Assembly: GCA_965658375.1 (NCBI GenBank)
Contig: CBFHSD010000022.1
Location: 1-38,122 of the forward strand
Reading direction: 5' to 3'
Origin: CBFHSD01 sp965658375
GTDB taxonomy: Bacteria > Bacteroidota > Bacteroidia > Flavobacteriales_G > Salibacteraceae
DNA length: 38,122 nt
The notes under the pieces were generated by a model. It was given only the letters and a program-made list of their open reading frames with translations, ran no database searches and was not told the origin of the DNA. A program made the position numbers and the translations under genes. Shown here piece by piece: positions 26,306-34,482 of the stretch; positions within the stretch are counted from its first letter, which is position 1; each line of letters starts with the position of its first letter.

Positions 26306-27396
26306 AAATGATTGTAAAACGATATTAATTTTTCGGCTTGAGATTGCCAATTGAAATCAGAAAAAACTTTACTTCTTGCAGAATCTACTTTCCTTTCAAT
26401 TTCATCTTTGTGGTTCAAAATAAACTCACAAATTCTCGCTACTTCTCTGGGTTTATCATGCTTTGCGAAAAATCCAAGCTCCGAAAAAAGCTTTTTCCAA
26501 TAAGGAATATCTGTCATCACAACTGGAACACCAGCTGCCATATACTCAAATGTCTTGATTGGTAAACTGTGTACATGTCCTTCAGTAGGGTGAAGCATGG
26601 TGAATCCTATACTTGCTTTAACCAAGTGCTCATAGACCTTCTCTAAAGGAATAAAACCTAAGAAATCAACTTTCTTCCAAGCAGGAAGAGCTCTGCACTC
26701 CTGCTCGTACTCAACTTCATCAAAAGCCCCAGCAATTCTCAACCTTAACCCTTCAACAGCGCCTACGGCTTCAATAATTTCCCTTATTCCTCTAATGCGT
26801 GTTAAGCCACCGACATAAATTGCGTAGGGTGGCTCTTCCTTCTCTGAAGATAGAGTGCTAAACATAGATAAAATAGGGTAGTTTTTTATTGTGATGGAAC
26901 ACGGATGATTGAATGAAGATGTAATTTCCTCACTAACAGATATGAGTCCATCAAAGCTTCGAACAGATTTTTTTTCATAAAAATTATACCCCTTAGAAAT
27001 AAACCATCGTAAAAATTTAGGAAAGTGATCTTTTCTAAGAATGTCCGCTGCAGTATCTTCATGAGAATCGAAGACAACCTTTTTACCTTGACTTTTCAAC
27101 CAAACACCCAATGGAAGTAATTCAGGATCATGCAAATGAAAAATATCTGCATTTACCTCAATACACTTACTCCTAAGCCACTTATGGGCTGATCGCATAC
27201 GTATCAATCTCGAAGGTTTTCCTATTTCTACATTATAAACCTGTACTCCGTCTATTACTTCTTCTATCGGTGAATTGGCACAAATCAAACTTGTTTTAAA
27301 TCCCGCAGTAGCCAAAGACACGCACTCTTTCTTAAATATACGTACATCGTTAAACTTGTGAACACTTGTGACATGACATATATGCCTTTCTTCCAT
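26302..27396 (-). CDS. GT4 family glycosyltransferase
   Basis: A 364-residue GT-B glycosyltransferase. The acceptor half has HVTSVHKFNDVRIFKKEC and DIFHLHDPELLPLG; the donor half has YVGGLTRIRGIREIIEA and LPIKTFEYMAAGVPVVMTD, with the E-x7-type glutamate. Sugar specificity is unknown. It is the first gene of a coupled run with the WbuB-like and WbpI-like genes and is divergent from the Wzz-like gene with 99 bases between starts. Confidence 0.92.
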   Translation of the reverse strand: MEERHICHVTSVHKFNDVRIFKKECVSLATAGFKTSLICANSPIEEVIDGVQVYNVEIGKPSRLIRMRSAHKWLRSKCIEVNADIFHLHDPELLPLGVWLKSQGKKVVFDSHEDTAADILRKDHFPKFLRWFISKGYNFYEKKSVRSFDGLISVSEEITSSFNHPCSITIKNYPILSMFSTLSSEKEEPPYAIYVGGLTRIRGIREIIEAVGAVEGLRLRIAGAFDEVEYEQECRALPAWKKVDFLGFIPLEKVYEHLVKASIGFTMLHPTEGHVHSLPIKTFEYMAAGVPVVMTDIPYWKKLFSELGFFAKHDKPREVARICEFILNHKDEIERKVDSARSKVFSDFNWQSQAEKLISFYNHL

Positions 27397-27400
27397 TCTG

Positions 27401-27408
27401 CGAAATTA
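27401..27408 (-). promoter_or_regulatory. Near-match -7 box before the GT4 gene
   Basis: The minus strand reads TAATTTCG (7 of 8 to TAnnTTTG), ending 4 bases from the ATG. The distance again would give a leaderless message. Weak on its own; kept because the gene needs a promoter in this 99-base divergent gap. Confidence 0.25.
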
Positions 27409-27470
27409 TGAGTTTTCATCGCTTCTATATAATTCCCCAACATATTTCCCTAGTCTCCTTTAGCTTTTTC

Positions 27471-27478
27471 TATTTTCG
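27471..27478 (+). promoter_or_regulatory. Near-match -7 box before the Wzz-like gene
   Basis: TATTTTCG (7 of 8 to TAnnTTTG) lies 17 bases before the ATG at 27496, giving a leader of about 10 nt. Confidence 0.3.
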
Positions 27479-27495
27479 CACCCAATATATTCCTT

Positions 27496-28215
27496 ATGAA
27501 AGAAGAATTGAATTTAACTGAGTTTTTCACTCTTTTAGCGAAAACTATAAAGAGTAAAGCACTTCAACTTTTGATTTTCTCTATTCTCGGTAGCGGTTTT
27601 GGAGCTTTATTCTTCAAATTAAATGCACCTACCTTTGAAACAGACGGTGTGTTTTCCACTTCGTTAATGCCCGAAGAAGAAATTCCATTTTTATCGAAAC
27701 ACATAGAAAATGATCTTAGGCAAAAATTTGGCGGACATGAGGAAGTTTTGGTAAAAGTTGCCGAAACTGATGCTTTGGTAAAGTCAAAAAAATCTGACTT
27801 TGAAAAACAGGTAATCTTCTCAATAAATATTACCACACAGTTAAAAGACAAAATACCACAATACACAGAAGAGGTTTTAACGTATGTAGGAGGCCTTGAA
27901 TTCTACCAAAAAAAGCTTGCTACGAAAAGAAAAATCTATGAGGAGAGTTTATCTCACCTCAATGAGGCTCTAGAAATACATATGAAAAAACCGGGTGAGA
28001 AAATTGAAAACCAATTTGTCTTCGGCTCAAGTGAAAACCTGATCTTAAAGCTTGGTCAAACTCAAGAGCAAATTGAAAACTTACATGTCATAGAATCAAT
28101 TGTACCTTTCAGAAACTCTAGCAATAGGTTGGAAGATATAAAAGTATATATCGTAATAGGTATGCTTATAAGTGTTGTACTAAGCTCGATAATTATATGG
28201 TTGATTAAGGTTTGA
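27496..28215 (+). CDS. Small Wzz-like chain-length determinant / polysaccharide co-polymerase
   Basis: A 239-residue protein with the Wzz topology: an N-terminal membrane helix (about 20-42), a periplasmic part rich in charged helices (about 45-210, with coiled-coil propensity around 125-200) and a C-terminal helix (about 215-237). The start KEELNLTEFFTLLAKTIKS is the usual Wzz cytoplasmic lead-in. It is shorter than the usual 300 or more residues and lacks a tyrosine-kinase domain. It probably sets modal chain length together with the convergent Wzy-like protein, whose gene overlaps its 3' end by 36 bases. Family assignment rests on topology and context more than on motifs. Confidence 0.7.
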   Translation: MKEELNLTEFFTLLAKTIKSKALQLLIFSILGSGFGALFFKLNAPTFETDGVFSTSLMPEEEIPFLSKHIENDLRQKFGGHEEVLVKVAETDALVKSKKSDFEKQVIFSINITTQLKDKIPQYTEEVLTYVGGLEFYQKKLATKRKIYEESLSHLNEALEIHMKKPGEKIENQFVFGSSENLILKLGQTQEQIENLHVIESIVPFRNSSNRLEDIKVYIVIGMLISVVLSSIIIWLIKV

Positions 28216-29493
28216 TTCCTTTTTAATCGACCGGGACACAAGGTAAGTAAGTGCAATTAGCCACAGCCCTCCGTGAGTAAACATCACGGTAAAAAAACCT
28301 GTAGAAAGAAGAGCAAACAGAAAGACAAAAAATATCCCAAAAAAAGAAGGCCCCAAGTTTAAGGAGTCGAAAAATCGGAACATCCAAACAATCAAAAGAA
28401 TCACCAACACCATTCCTGGCACCCCGATATTAATGAGAGCATCTGAAATAAAACCATTATTTGCGTAGCCAGAGCCCGTGTAAAAATATTCCCTTCCTAT
28501 TAGTACAGCTGGTTCTGCGTCTAAATTATAAGGCACCACACTTCCTAAAAAGCTATAACCGTAATACAGGTTTTCACCGGTAAAAAAATCGAGGTAAGCC
28601 CAATTGAGCCATGCGGGAAGAAAGAACACTCTACGAACAATAAGTGAATTAAGCATTAGGTTTCCATTCGAGCTCAAAATCGTTCCTAGAATAATGACAA
28701 GCGAAAGACCTAAAACGAAAAGACTTGCTTGCTTCTTATAATCCTTGATCATAGAGAAAAACAATACCAAGACTAGCCCAAAAAATACTCCCTTCTTAGC
28801 CGTAATAAAGAATAAAGCGGCAATAACAACCACTCCTAATAAAGAGAGAAAATACTTTTTTTTGTGAAGCATGAATAGTACAAAAAGTGGGAGTAGCACC
28901 TTCACCAAAGGAGATAAAGTGTAGCTCAAGAAGGAGGAATGTACCACCTCAGCATTCGTTTCGCGCACTGCATAAATGGCCTTTCCAAATTTAAGCAACT
29001 CTAGATTAAAATTTAAAGGATAGGTATAGAGGACAATGAATAAAACAGGAAGTAGCAATGTGAAGATCAACACTGTTATCTCAATGAATTCTGGCTTTAC
29101 AAATTGAATTGGTCTGAACTTGATTCTCGGAAAACTCAAAAGTGCAATGAGTAAGGTGAGGCCACAAATCGGAATAACTGAAATATCATTAAAATTATAA
29201 AACACCAAATTAGGTAACAGGAAGATGACTTGAAAAAAAAGACTAACACTTTTCAAAAACGGGGAAGCCTTGGAGAAAATATAAACGAATGAAAAGAAAA
29301 AAAGACCGGAACTAAACACTAATTTCCAATACTGCAATGGAACCATAGAGAACCCCATATAGGCATATCTCTCAACCAAAAAGGTGGGATATAGATAAAA
29401 AAACAACCCTGTCAAGATTGCGACACCACCAACTTGAAACAAATTATATAAACTTGCTCTTTTCAGATAATATTGAGTGTTTGTAGTCTCCAA
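28180..29493 (-). CDS. Polytopic membrane protein, probable Wzy-type polymerase
   Basis: A 437-residue protein with about twelve hydrophobic segments and short loops, the largest loop around residues 300-350 (GYSFLGSVVPYNLDAE, GSGYANNGFISDALINIGVPG). The NNGFISDALINIG pattern is common in O-antigen polymerases near the C-terminal helices. Wzy proteins vary greatly in sequence, so the call uses topology, this loop and position next to the Wzz-like gene. An alternative is another ligase-like protein. Start MET-TNTQYYLKRASLYN is an ATG with 87 bases to the divergent sulfotransferase gene. Confidence 0.75.
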   Translation of the reverse strand: METTNTQYYLKRASLYNLFQVGGVAILTGLFFYLYPTFLVERYAYMGFSMVPLQYWKLVFSSGLFFFSFVYIFSKASPFLKSVSLFFQVIFLLPNLVFYNFNDISVIPICGLTLLIALLSFPRIKFRPIQFVKPEFIEITVLIFTLLLPVLFIVLYTYPLNFNLELLKFGKAIYAVRETNAEVVHSSFLSYTLSPLVKVLLPLFVLFMLHKKKYFLSLLGVVVIAALFFITAKKGVFFGLVLVLFFSMIKDYKKQASLFVLGLSLVIILGTILSSNGNLMLNSLIVRRVFFLPAWLNWAYLDFFTGENLYYGYSFLGSVVPYNLDAEPAVLIGREYFYTGSGYANNGFISDALINIGVPGMVLVILLIVWMFRFFDSLNLGPSFFGIFFVFLFALLSTGFFTVMFTHGGLWLIALTYLVSRSIKKESNLNQPYNYRA

Positions 29494-29555
29494 CTTTTAT
29501 GTGCTCCGTTTCAATCAAAAAAATCAAGATTTTAGCTCTATACAAACACAAACCT

Positions 29556-29563
29556 TAATTTTG
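29556..29563 (+). promoter_or_regulatory. -7 box for the sulfotransferase cassette
   Basis: TAATTTTG matches TAnnTTTG exactly, with TTTTAG about 21 bases upstream as an imperfect -33. The ATG follows 17 bases later. It would drive the three overlapping plus-strand genes. Confidence 0.55.
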
Positions 29564-29580
29564 ATCTAAAATATACTTTT

Positions 29581-30471
29581 ATGCACATCAAGGTGTATTT
29601 TGGATTAACAAATCTGAACAAACGTATTTCCTTTTTATTGCCGCAAGACAATCTGAATACCTTTGGATTAAAGACACAAAATCCTCCTGTATTTCTCATT
29701 GGAGCTCCTAGGTCTGGAACAACATTAATATACCAATGGTTAACAAATGTTTTGGACATTGACTATGTCGACAATCTCAACCATCTCTTTCCAAAAAACA
29801 TAAACTTCGGAAAACAACTATCGAACTTTATTTACAGAAACAAGGCGCATAACACTTACTCCTCATATTTTGGAAGAACACAACATTTGAGTTTACATGC
29901 CCCTAGTGAGGCAGGAGATTTTTTTAGTTTATCTGATTATGAGAAGCGGGTTCAAGCTCTCTTGCACAAAAATCAAAAACCTTGGATATTTAAAAACCTT
30001 ACGCTAAGCACTCAAGTGAATAGACTCACTCAAGCCAATCCGGATGCAAAGTTCATTGTTATTAAGCGAGACTTACTCGATACTGCACTATCTATTTATG
30101 ATGCCAGAATCGCTTTGAATATAGACAAGGAAGCTTGGTGGTCTGCAAAACCTAGTAGCTATTATGAAATACACTCATTACCTCTTCATCAGCGAATAAT
30201 TAGACAAGTTATTGATTTAAATACCGACATTGAAAAGCAAATAAAGGAAATACGAGAAGAGCAAAAAATGACCATTAATTACGATATTATGCACCTTGAA
30301 CAAGAGACAATTCTTAATGAAGTTGAGAGCTTCATAGGCGCTGAATGTACTGTAAGAGAGAATGCACATGCCCTAGTTTACAAACAAGGAAGCAAAAATC
30401 GCGAAAATCATCCAGAATATGCTTCTTTTGTCAACGCTTTAGAACAAGTAAATGCGAGAACAAACCGATAA
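29581..30471 (+). CDS. PAPS-dependent sulfotransferase family protein
   Basis: A 296-residue protein. The 5'-phosphosulfate loop GAPRSGTT is at residues 41-48, preceded by a hydrophobic strand (PPVFLI), and the 3'-phosphate-binding segment KFIVIKRDLLDTALSIYDAR has Arg163 and Ser171 in the expected places. This is the Sulfotransfer_1/3 fold, which moves sulfate from PAPS to a hydroxyl or amine. In this setting the acceptor is probably a sugar of the surface polysaccharide or its lipid-linked unit, though the same fold also acts on other molecules. No PAPS-synthesis gene is in the window. The gene overlaps the following gene by 20 bases. Confidence 0.87.
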   Translation: MHIKVYFGLTNLNKRISFLLPQDNLNTFGLKTQNPPVFLIGAPRSGTTLIYQWLTNVLDIDYVDNLNHLFPKNINFGKQLSNFIYRNKAHNTYSSYFGRTQHLSLHAPSEAGDFFSLSDYEKRVQALLHKNQKPWIFKNLTLSTQVNRLTQANPDAKFIVIKRDLLDTALSIYDARIALNIDKEAWWSAKPSSYYEIHSLPLHQRIIRQVIDLNTDIEKQIKEIREEQKMTINYDIMHLEQETILNEVESFIGAECTVRENAHALVYKQGSKNRENHPEYASFVNALEQVNARTNR

Positions 30472-31405
30472 TAAAAGCCTTTATAAATCTTATTGCGATG
30501 CCAACACCCGAGTATCCATATTTGAGTCTTATCATTGGTTAAGCGCTCTTCTAGAGCCTGAAGAATGGAGTGTGCTTTTATCTTTTGAAAAGAATGGGGA
30601 GGTCAACGCAGCTTGGCCAGTTTTTAAAAAATCAAAATTAGGAATTCGTAAAATTACTATCCCGGCATTAACACCGTACATTGGACCTACAATAAAGTAC
30701 CCGTCCGACCTAGGCCAATCTAAGAAAACCAGTTACGAGAAACAATTGCTCAATGAACTCATTGAACAATTGCCGAATAGCGATGAGCTTGTATTTCATA
30801 GCAACCCTCTATTTTCAAACTGGCTGCCATTTTTCTGGAAAGGCTATTCGCAAACTACACGTTACACTTATACCCTTCCTATTCAGTCCTATGATAGTGC
30901 CATAAAGAGATTCAAAGCGAGTTTGAGACGCGAATTGAAAAAAGCTCAAAAATCACTTAATACAAGACCATCCTCCAATTTCTCATCACTTCACCAAATC
31001 AAGTTGCAGGATTACTCGACCAAAAACATGAGTCTTCCTTACAATGAAGAATACTTCTTAAGAATAAAGCAATTTGTAGAAGAGACTAAGCAAGGATGCC
31101 TACACGAGGCTGTCAATGCAGAAGGCAAAGTCATCGCATCCATGTTATTTTTATGGGATTCTACATACCTATATTACCACACAGGCGCAGTTATTCCAGA
31201 ATTCAGAAACTCTGGCGCAATGACTCTTTTAATGAATATCGGAATTCAATTGGCGAGCGAAAAACAACTTCAATTCAATTTCGAAGGGAGTATGGTAGAA
31301 GGTATTGAAAGGTATTTCAGTTCTTTTGGTGCAGTTCAAACGCCATACTTCAGAATAGAGAAAACAAACAATAAGCTTTTAAAACTTCTCAATGCCATCC
31401 GGTAA
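30452..31405 (+). CDS. FemAB-like GNAT acyltransferase
   Basis: A 317-residue protein of the BioF2/FemAB-like GNAT group (PF13480 type). The N-terminal half has SIFESYHWLSAL and a PALTPYIGPTIKYP segment typical of Bacteroidota family members; the C-terminal half has the acyl-CoA or aminoacyl fold with YLYYHTGAVIPEFRNSGAMT and FNFEGSMVEGIERYFSSFGA. Members transfer acyl or aminoacyl groups to amino sugars or peptidoglycan, and many sit in polysaccharide clusters. Substrate is unknown. It overlaps the sulfotransferase gene by 20 bases and the deacetylase-like gene by 14, so the three are translated together. Confidence 0.8.
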   Translation: MREQTDNKSLYKSYCDANTRVSIFESYHWLSALLEPEEWSVLLSFEKNGEVNAAWPVFKKSKLGIRKITIPALTPYIGPTIKYPSDLGQSKKTSYEKQLLNELIEQLPNSDELVFHSNPLFSNWLPFFWKGYSQTTRYTYTLPIQSYDSAIKRFKASLRRELKKAQKSLNTRPSSNFSSLHQIKLQDYSTKNMSLPYNEEYFLRIKQFVEETKQGCLHEAVNAEGKVIASMLFLWDSTYLYYHTGAVIPEFRNSGAMTLLMNIGIQLASEKQLQFNFEGSMVEGIERYFSSFGAVQTPYFRIEKTNNKLLKLLNAIR

Positions 31406-32684
31406 TCAAATAACCTATGCTTATAATGGTGAAAAAGAGTTTGAGGAAATAGGTCATTTCCTTATCTCACTGTTAGGAGCACATTTTGACATTACGTTGT
31501 TGTTAGTGTCATCCAATCCCAATATCACTATTGGAACCAACACGAACTGCAGCTTGGTGCTTCATGAAAATTTCAAAAGACTCATTAAAAGTAAACAATT
31601 CGACCATGAATATTGGTTCAAAAATTCACCTATTCTATATCAAGAAGAAAAACCAGATTTTTTGGGCACTATCTTCTATATGATCAACTCTTTGCAAGAG
31701 TACGGAAGCAGAAAACTAGACCAATACAATAGGTTTGAATACTCAGCTTCTTACCAAGAAAAATATAAATGCGTTACAGAGAATCTCGTATCAAAGTATC
31801 TTGAAGAATTAAGGAGCTTGTTTTTAAATGCATACATCCCTCCTATTCACAATAGAAAATCTACAGTGTTCTTATCTCATGATATGGACCGTATTCGCTC
31901 AGCGCCCAGAACCGAAATAGGCAATGCTTTGAAAAAGTTTCAAGGCGGCAAACTTCTATCTCGCACTTTAAAGGCTTTGTCAAACCAATTAGGATGGAAT
32001 GATACAGACTACTTCATGAATTTGCACGAACAGTTCGGTTTTACTTCTACATTTTTTTGGTTAGTTCAAAATGGACAAGGAGACGATAATATTGCCAACG
32101 CTGACTACAACTTCATCAAAGACATATCATCTCAGCAACTCGAGCAAATTACCTCAAGAGGGTTTCACAACGGCTTACACAAAGCCTCACTGGACTCTAG
32201 TACCTTCAATCAAGAATTGAAGCAAATTAAGTATCGCACCACGGCCAATAGAAATCATTTTTTAAGGATGCAAATACCTGATTTCTATGAAAAGTTAAGT
32301 GAGAGTGAAATAACCTTTGACAGTTCTCTTTGCTTTAGTGATCATGCTGGTTTTAGAAACAACTATGGAAAGGCATTCATCCCTTTCGATCTAGAGAGCA
32401 ATACCCCTTATAATTTTGTCGAATATCCGTTGCAACTTATGGATGTAACACTTTGCCTTAAAATGTTCGGTTCACCAGAAAAAGCTTGGCCTTTTATCGA
32501 GTCTTTTTTAGAGCAACATCAGTACAATTGCGATCTCAGTGTTCTATGGCATAATAACTACATTACCAATGGTGTGTATCAATCATGGCACTTACTTTAT
32601 AAAAGGATTCTTAAAAAGCTAAATGACTTAGAGATTCAATCATCTTCTCCTCAAGATATTTTGAATCGATTTCCCCATTTGTAA
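31392..32684 (+). CDS. Polysaccharide deacetylase-like protein (CE4-like, DUF7033-type N-terminus)
   Basis: A 430-residue protein. The N-terminal about 130 residues look like the uncharacterised region found ahead of the deacetylase domain in Bacteroidota. TVFLSHDMDRIRSA (about 158-171) supplies the metal-binding aspartate pattern of carbohydrate esterase family 4, and SRGFHNGLHKASLDSS (about 256-271) the histidine pattern; GFRNNYGKAFIPFDL and FVEYPLQLMDVTL are later conserved strands. No signal peptide is seen, so it would act in the cytoplasm, perhaps on a nucleotide- or lipid-linked sugar. Activity is inferred. Its 3' end overlaps the convergent flippase gene by 45 bases. Confidence 0.75.
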   Translation: MPSGNQITYAYNGEKEFEEIGHFLISLLGAHFDITLLLVSSNPNITIGTNTNCSLVLHENFKRLIKSKQFDHEYWFKNSPILYQEEKPDFLGTIFYMINSLQEYGSRKLDQYNRFEYSASYQEKYKCVTENLVSKYLEELRSLFLNAYIPPIHNRKSTVFLSHDMDRIRSAPRTEIGNALKKFQGGKLLSRTLKALSNQLGWNDTDYFMNLHEQFGFTSTFFWLVQNGQGDDNIANADYNFIKDISSQQLEQITSRGFHNGLHKASLDSSTFNQELKQIKYRTTANRNHFLRMQIPDFYEKLSESEITFDSSLCFSDHAGFRNNYGKAFIPFDLESNTPYNFVEYPLQLMDVTLCLKMFGSPEKAWPFIESFLEQHQYNCDLSVLWHNNYITNGVYQSWHLLYKRILKKLNDLEIQSSSPQDILNRFPHL

Positions 32685-33971
32685 GGGACTCATAATAGCC
32701 AAAACCCCTACTTTTTTATAGACAGCATAAACGCTCACTAAATTCCAGAAAACTACCCCGATGGCAGTTGCATATGCGGCACCAACCATTCCGAAACTTG
32801 GAACTAAAAGTAAATTTAAAACTACATTGACGAGGGCAGCTACAATCATGATATACTGAGCTGTCAGCTGGTTGCCAGTCATTTGAAGAATATTTAAAAC
32901 ACTTCCGGAAAAACTATTTACCAATTGTCCAACAATCAATATATATAAGATGGGTTTCACCTCGCTAAACCCTTCTCCAAACATGCCTATGAAAAAGTCT
33001 GCACCTAACAGCAATACACTTACTAAAGGAAGAACTAAAATCACAATCAAATTTGCGCTATCCCTTGCTAAATTTTGCAGTTTTTGAAGAGCACCTTCTT
33101 TGAATGCCTTTGCAAATTGAGGAGTAACAACAGCATTTACAGCAAACAAAGCCAAGGTACCAAGATTGGCAAGCTTTAAGGCCACCTCGTACTGACCAAC
33201 TTGACTCTCTTTCAAATAAGTAGCCAACATAAATTTATCTGTCCAGCCCATGATTAAAAACATCATGCCTGTGATCATCATAGGAAAAGAGCTTTGAAAC
33301 AAGCTTTTCAATTTATAGCGCAACAGTGACTTTGTTCGCCTTAAGCCCATCGCTTTATTCCATTGATAAAACCCAATGAAGAGAGACACCATCAACCCGA
33401 AATTGAAATACCATGCGACAGCACTAACACCTCTGAAATATTCCGAAAAAACAAACAATAACAAAAGCATAGTTAGAAAAGGCCAAATTCTATCCAATGC
33501 AACATAACTGGTTGACTTACCTAAACCTCGAACAGCCTCTTGATTGAGCTTATATAGACCAAAAGGTACAATTCCGAGAACCGCAATTCTCATGGCTTTT
33601 TCAGATGATGGAATTTTAAAAATGTCTTGGGCTAGAAAAGGAATCAAAAACCAGATGAACAAACTAACACCTAGCCCTATAAAAAAGATGAGTTTAACTG
33701 AATTGATGTAATCAGATTTGAGGCTTTCCTTTTGATTTTCAATGTTTTCAGAAGAAACCAGCTTTAGAAAGAAAATATCCAAGCCAACTTTAGAAACAGA
33801 ACCTCCAATCATCAAAACCATTTGGCTGATTGCAAATATTCCTACTCCACTAGCACCGTACAATCGAGCTATAAAAACACTCACGGCATAACTCAAGGCT
33901 ATTCCCCCAATTCGGGTAAGCAACGCTTTGAAGCTACTTACACTCATTGATTTTCCTTGACTTTCTGCCAT
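32640..33971 (-). CDS. Oligosaccharide flippase, Wzx family
   Basis: A 443-residue polytopic membrane protein with about twelve to fourteen helices and the polysaccharide biosynthesis/MATE-like pattern: an N-terminal SVSSFKALLTRIGGIALSYA and ARLYGASGVGIFAISQM, then a repeat-like second half. Wzx moves undecaprenyl-linked repeat units from the cytoplasmic to the periplasmic face. The start could also be the ATG eight codons further in. It begins one base after the KdsC-like gene ends and is the last gene of the run that begins with rny. Confidence 0.93.
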   Translation of the reverse strand: MAESQGKSMSVSSFKALLTRIGGIALSYAVSVFIARLYGASGVGIFAISQMVLMIGGSVSKVGLDIFFLKLVSSENIENQKESLKSDYINSVKLIFFIGLGVSLFIWFLIPFLAQDIFKIPSSEKAMRIAVLGIVPFGLYKLNQEAVRGLGKSTSYVALDRIWPFLTMLLLLFVFSEYFRGVSAVAWYFNFGLMVSLFIGFYQWNKAMGLRRTKSLLRYKLKSLFQSSFPMMITGMMFLIMGWTDKFMLATYLKESQVGQYEVALKLANLGTLALFAVNAVVTPQFAKAFKEGALQKLQNLARDSANLIVILVLPLVSVLLLGADFFIGMFGEGFSEVKPILYILIVGQLVNSFSGSVLNILQMTGNQLTAQYIMIVAALVNVVLNLLLVPSFGMVGAAYATAIGVVFWNLVSVYAVYKKVGVLAIMSPLQMGKSIQNILRRR

Positions 33972-33972
33972 T

Positions 33973-34482
33973 TTACTCTAAATCAGAAACAATCTCTTTT
34001 ACTAAACCTTCCAGTTGACCAGTAACGGTGAAGAGTTCTTCTATGAAATCTCTAAAACAACCGTCTCCCCCTTTTCTAGGAGTTATAAAATGAACAACAT
34101 CCTTCACGTATCCAGGTGCATCAGCAGGACACCCACTGAATCCAACAAGTTGTAAAGAAGGGATATCTATAAGGTCATCTCCAATGTAGGCCACATTTTC
34201 CCAAGCAATTCCTCTTTCGGCAATGATTTCTTGAATGAGTTTCTTTTTGTTCTTAACTCCTTGATGGAGTAAATCAATCTTCAATTTTCGCGCTCTTCGC
34301 GCCATAATTTCAGTGTTTTCACCTGTAAGAATTCCCACTTCAATCCCAGCGCGTCTTGCAAACAATACACCAGCCGAATCTTTAGTATTGAACTTTTTAA
34401 ACTCTAAATCAGTGTTATCATAGAACATACCACCATCGGTCCACACACCATCTATGTCGGTAAGAATGAGTTTAATATCCAT
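33973..34482 (-). CDS. KdsC-like HAD phosphatase of nonulosonate synthesis
   Basis: A 169-residue C0-type HAD phosphatase. Asp9 and Asp11 (LTDIDGVWTDGG) are the nucleophile and acid, LTGENTE is the motif II Thr region, and IGDDLIDIPSL is motif IV. The length and absence of a cap match KdsC. Because it directly overlaps a NeuB-like synthase and follows a cytidylyltransferase, it more likely removes the 9-phosphate of a nonulosonate than the 8-phosphate of KDO. A KdsC-like enzyme has that role in the KDN pathway of Bacteroides thetaiotaomicron. The assignment to nonulosonate is from context. Confidence 0.88.
   Translation of the reverse strand: MDIKLILTDIDGVWTDGGMFYDNTDLEFKKFNTKDSAGVLFARRAGIEVGILTGENTEIMARRARKLKIDLLHQGVKNKKKLIQEIIAERGIAWENVAYIGDDLIDIPSLQLVGFSGCPADAPGYVKDVVHFITPRKGGDGCFRDFIEELFTVTGQLEGLVKEIVSDLE

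Noticed and set aside
33973..34482. KdsC in KDO synthesis
   Set aside because: The protein family fits, but the gene is embedded between nonulosonate genes with one-base overlaps, and no KdsA/KdsB/KdsD is nearby.
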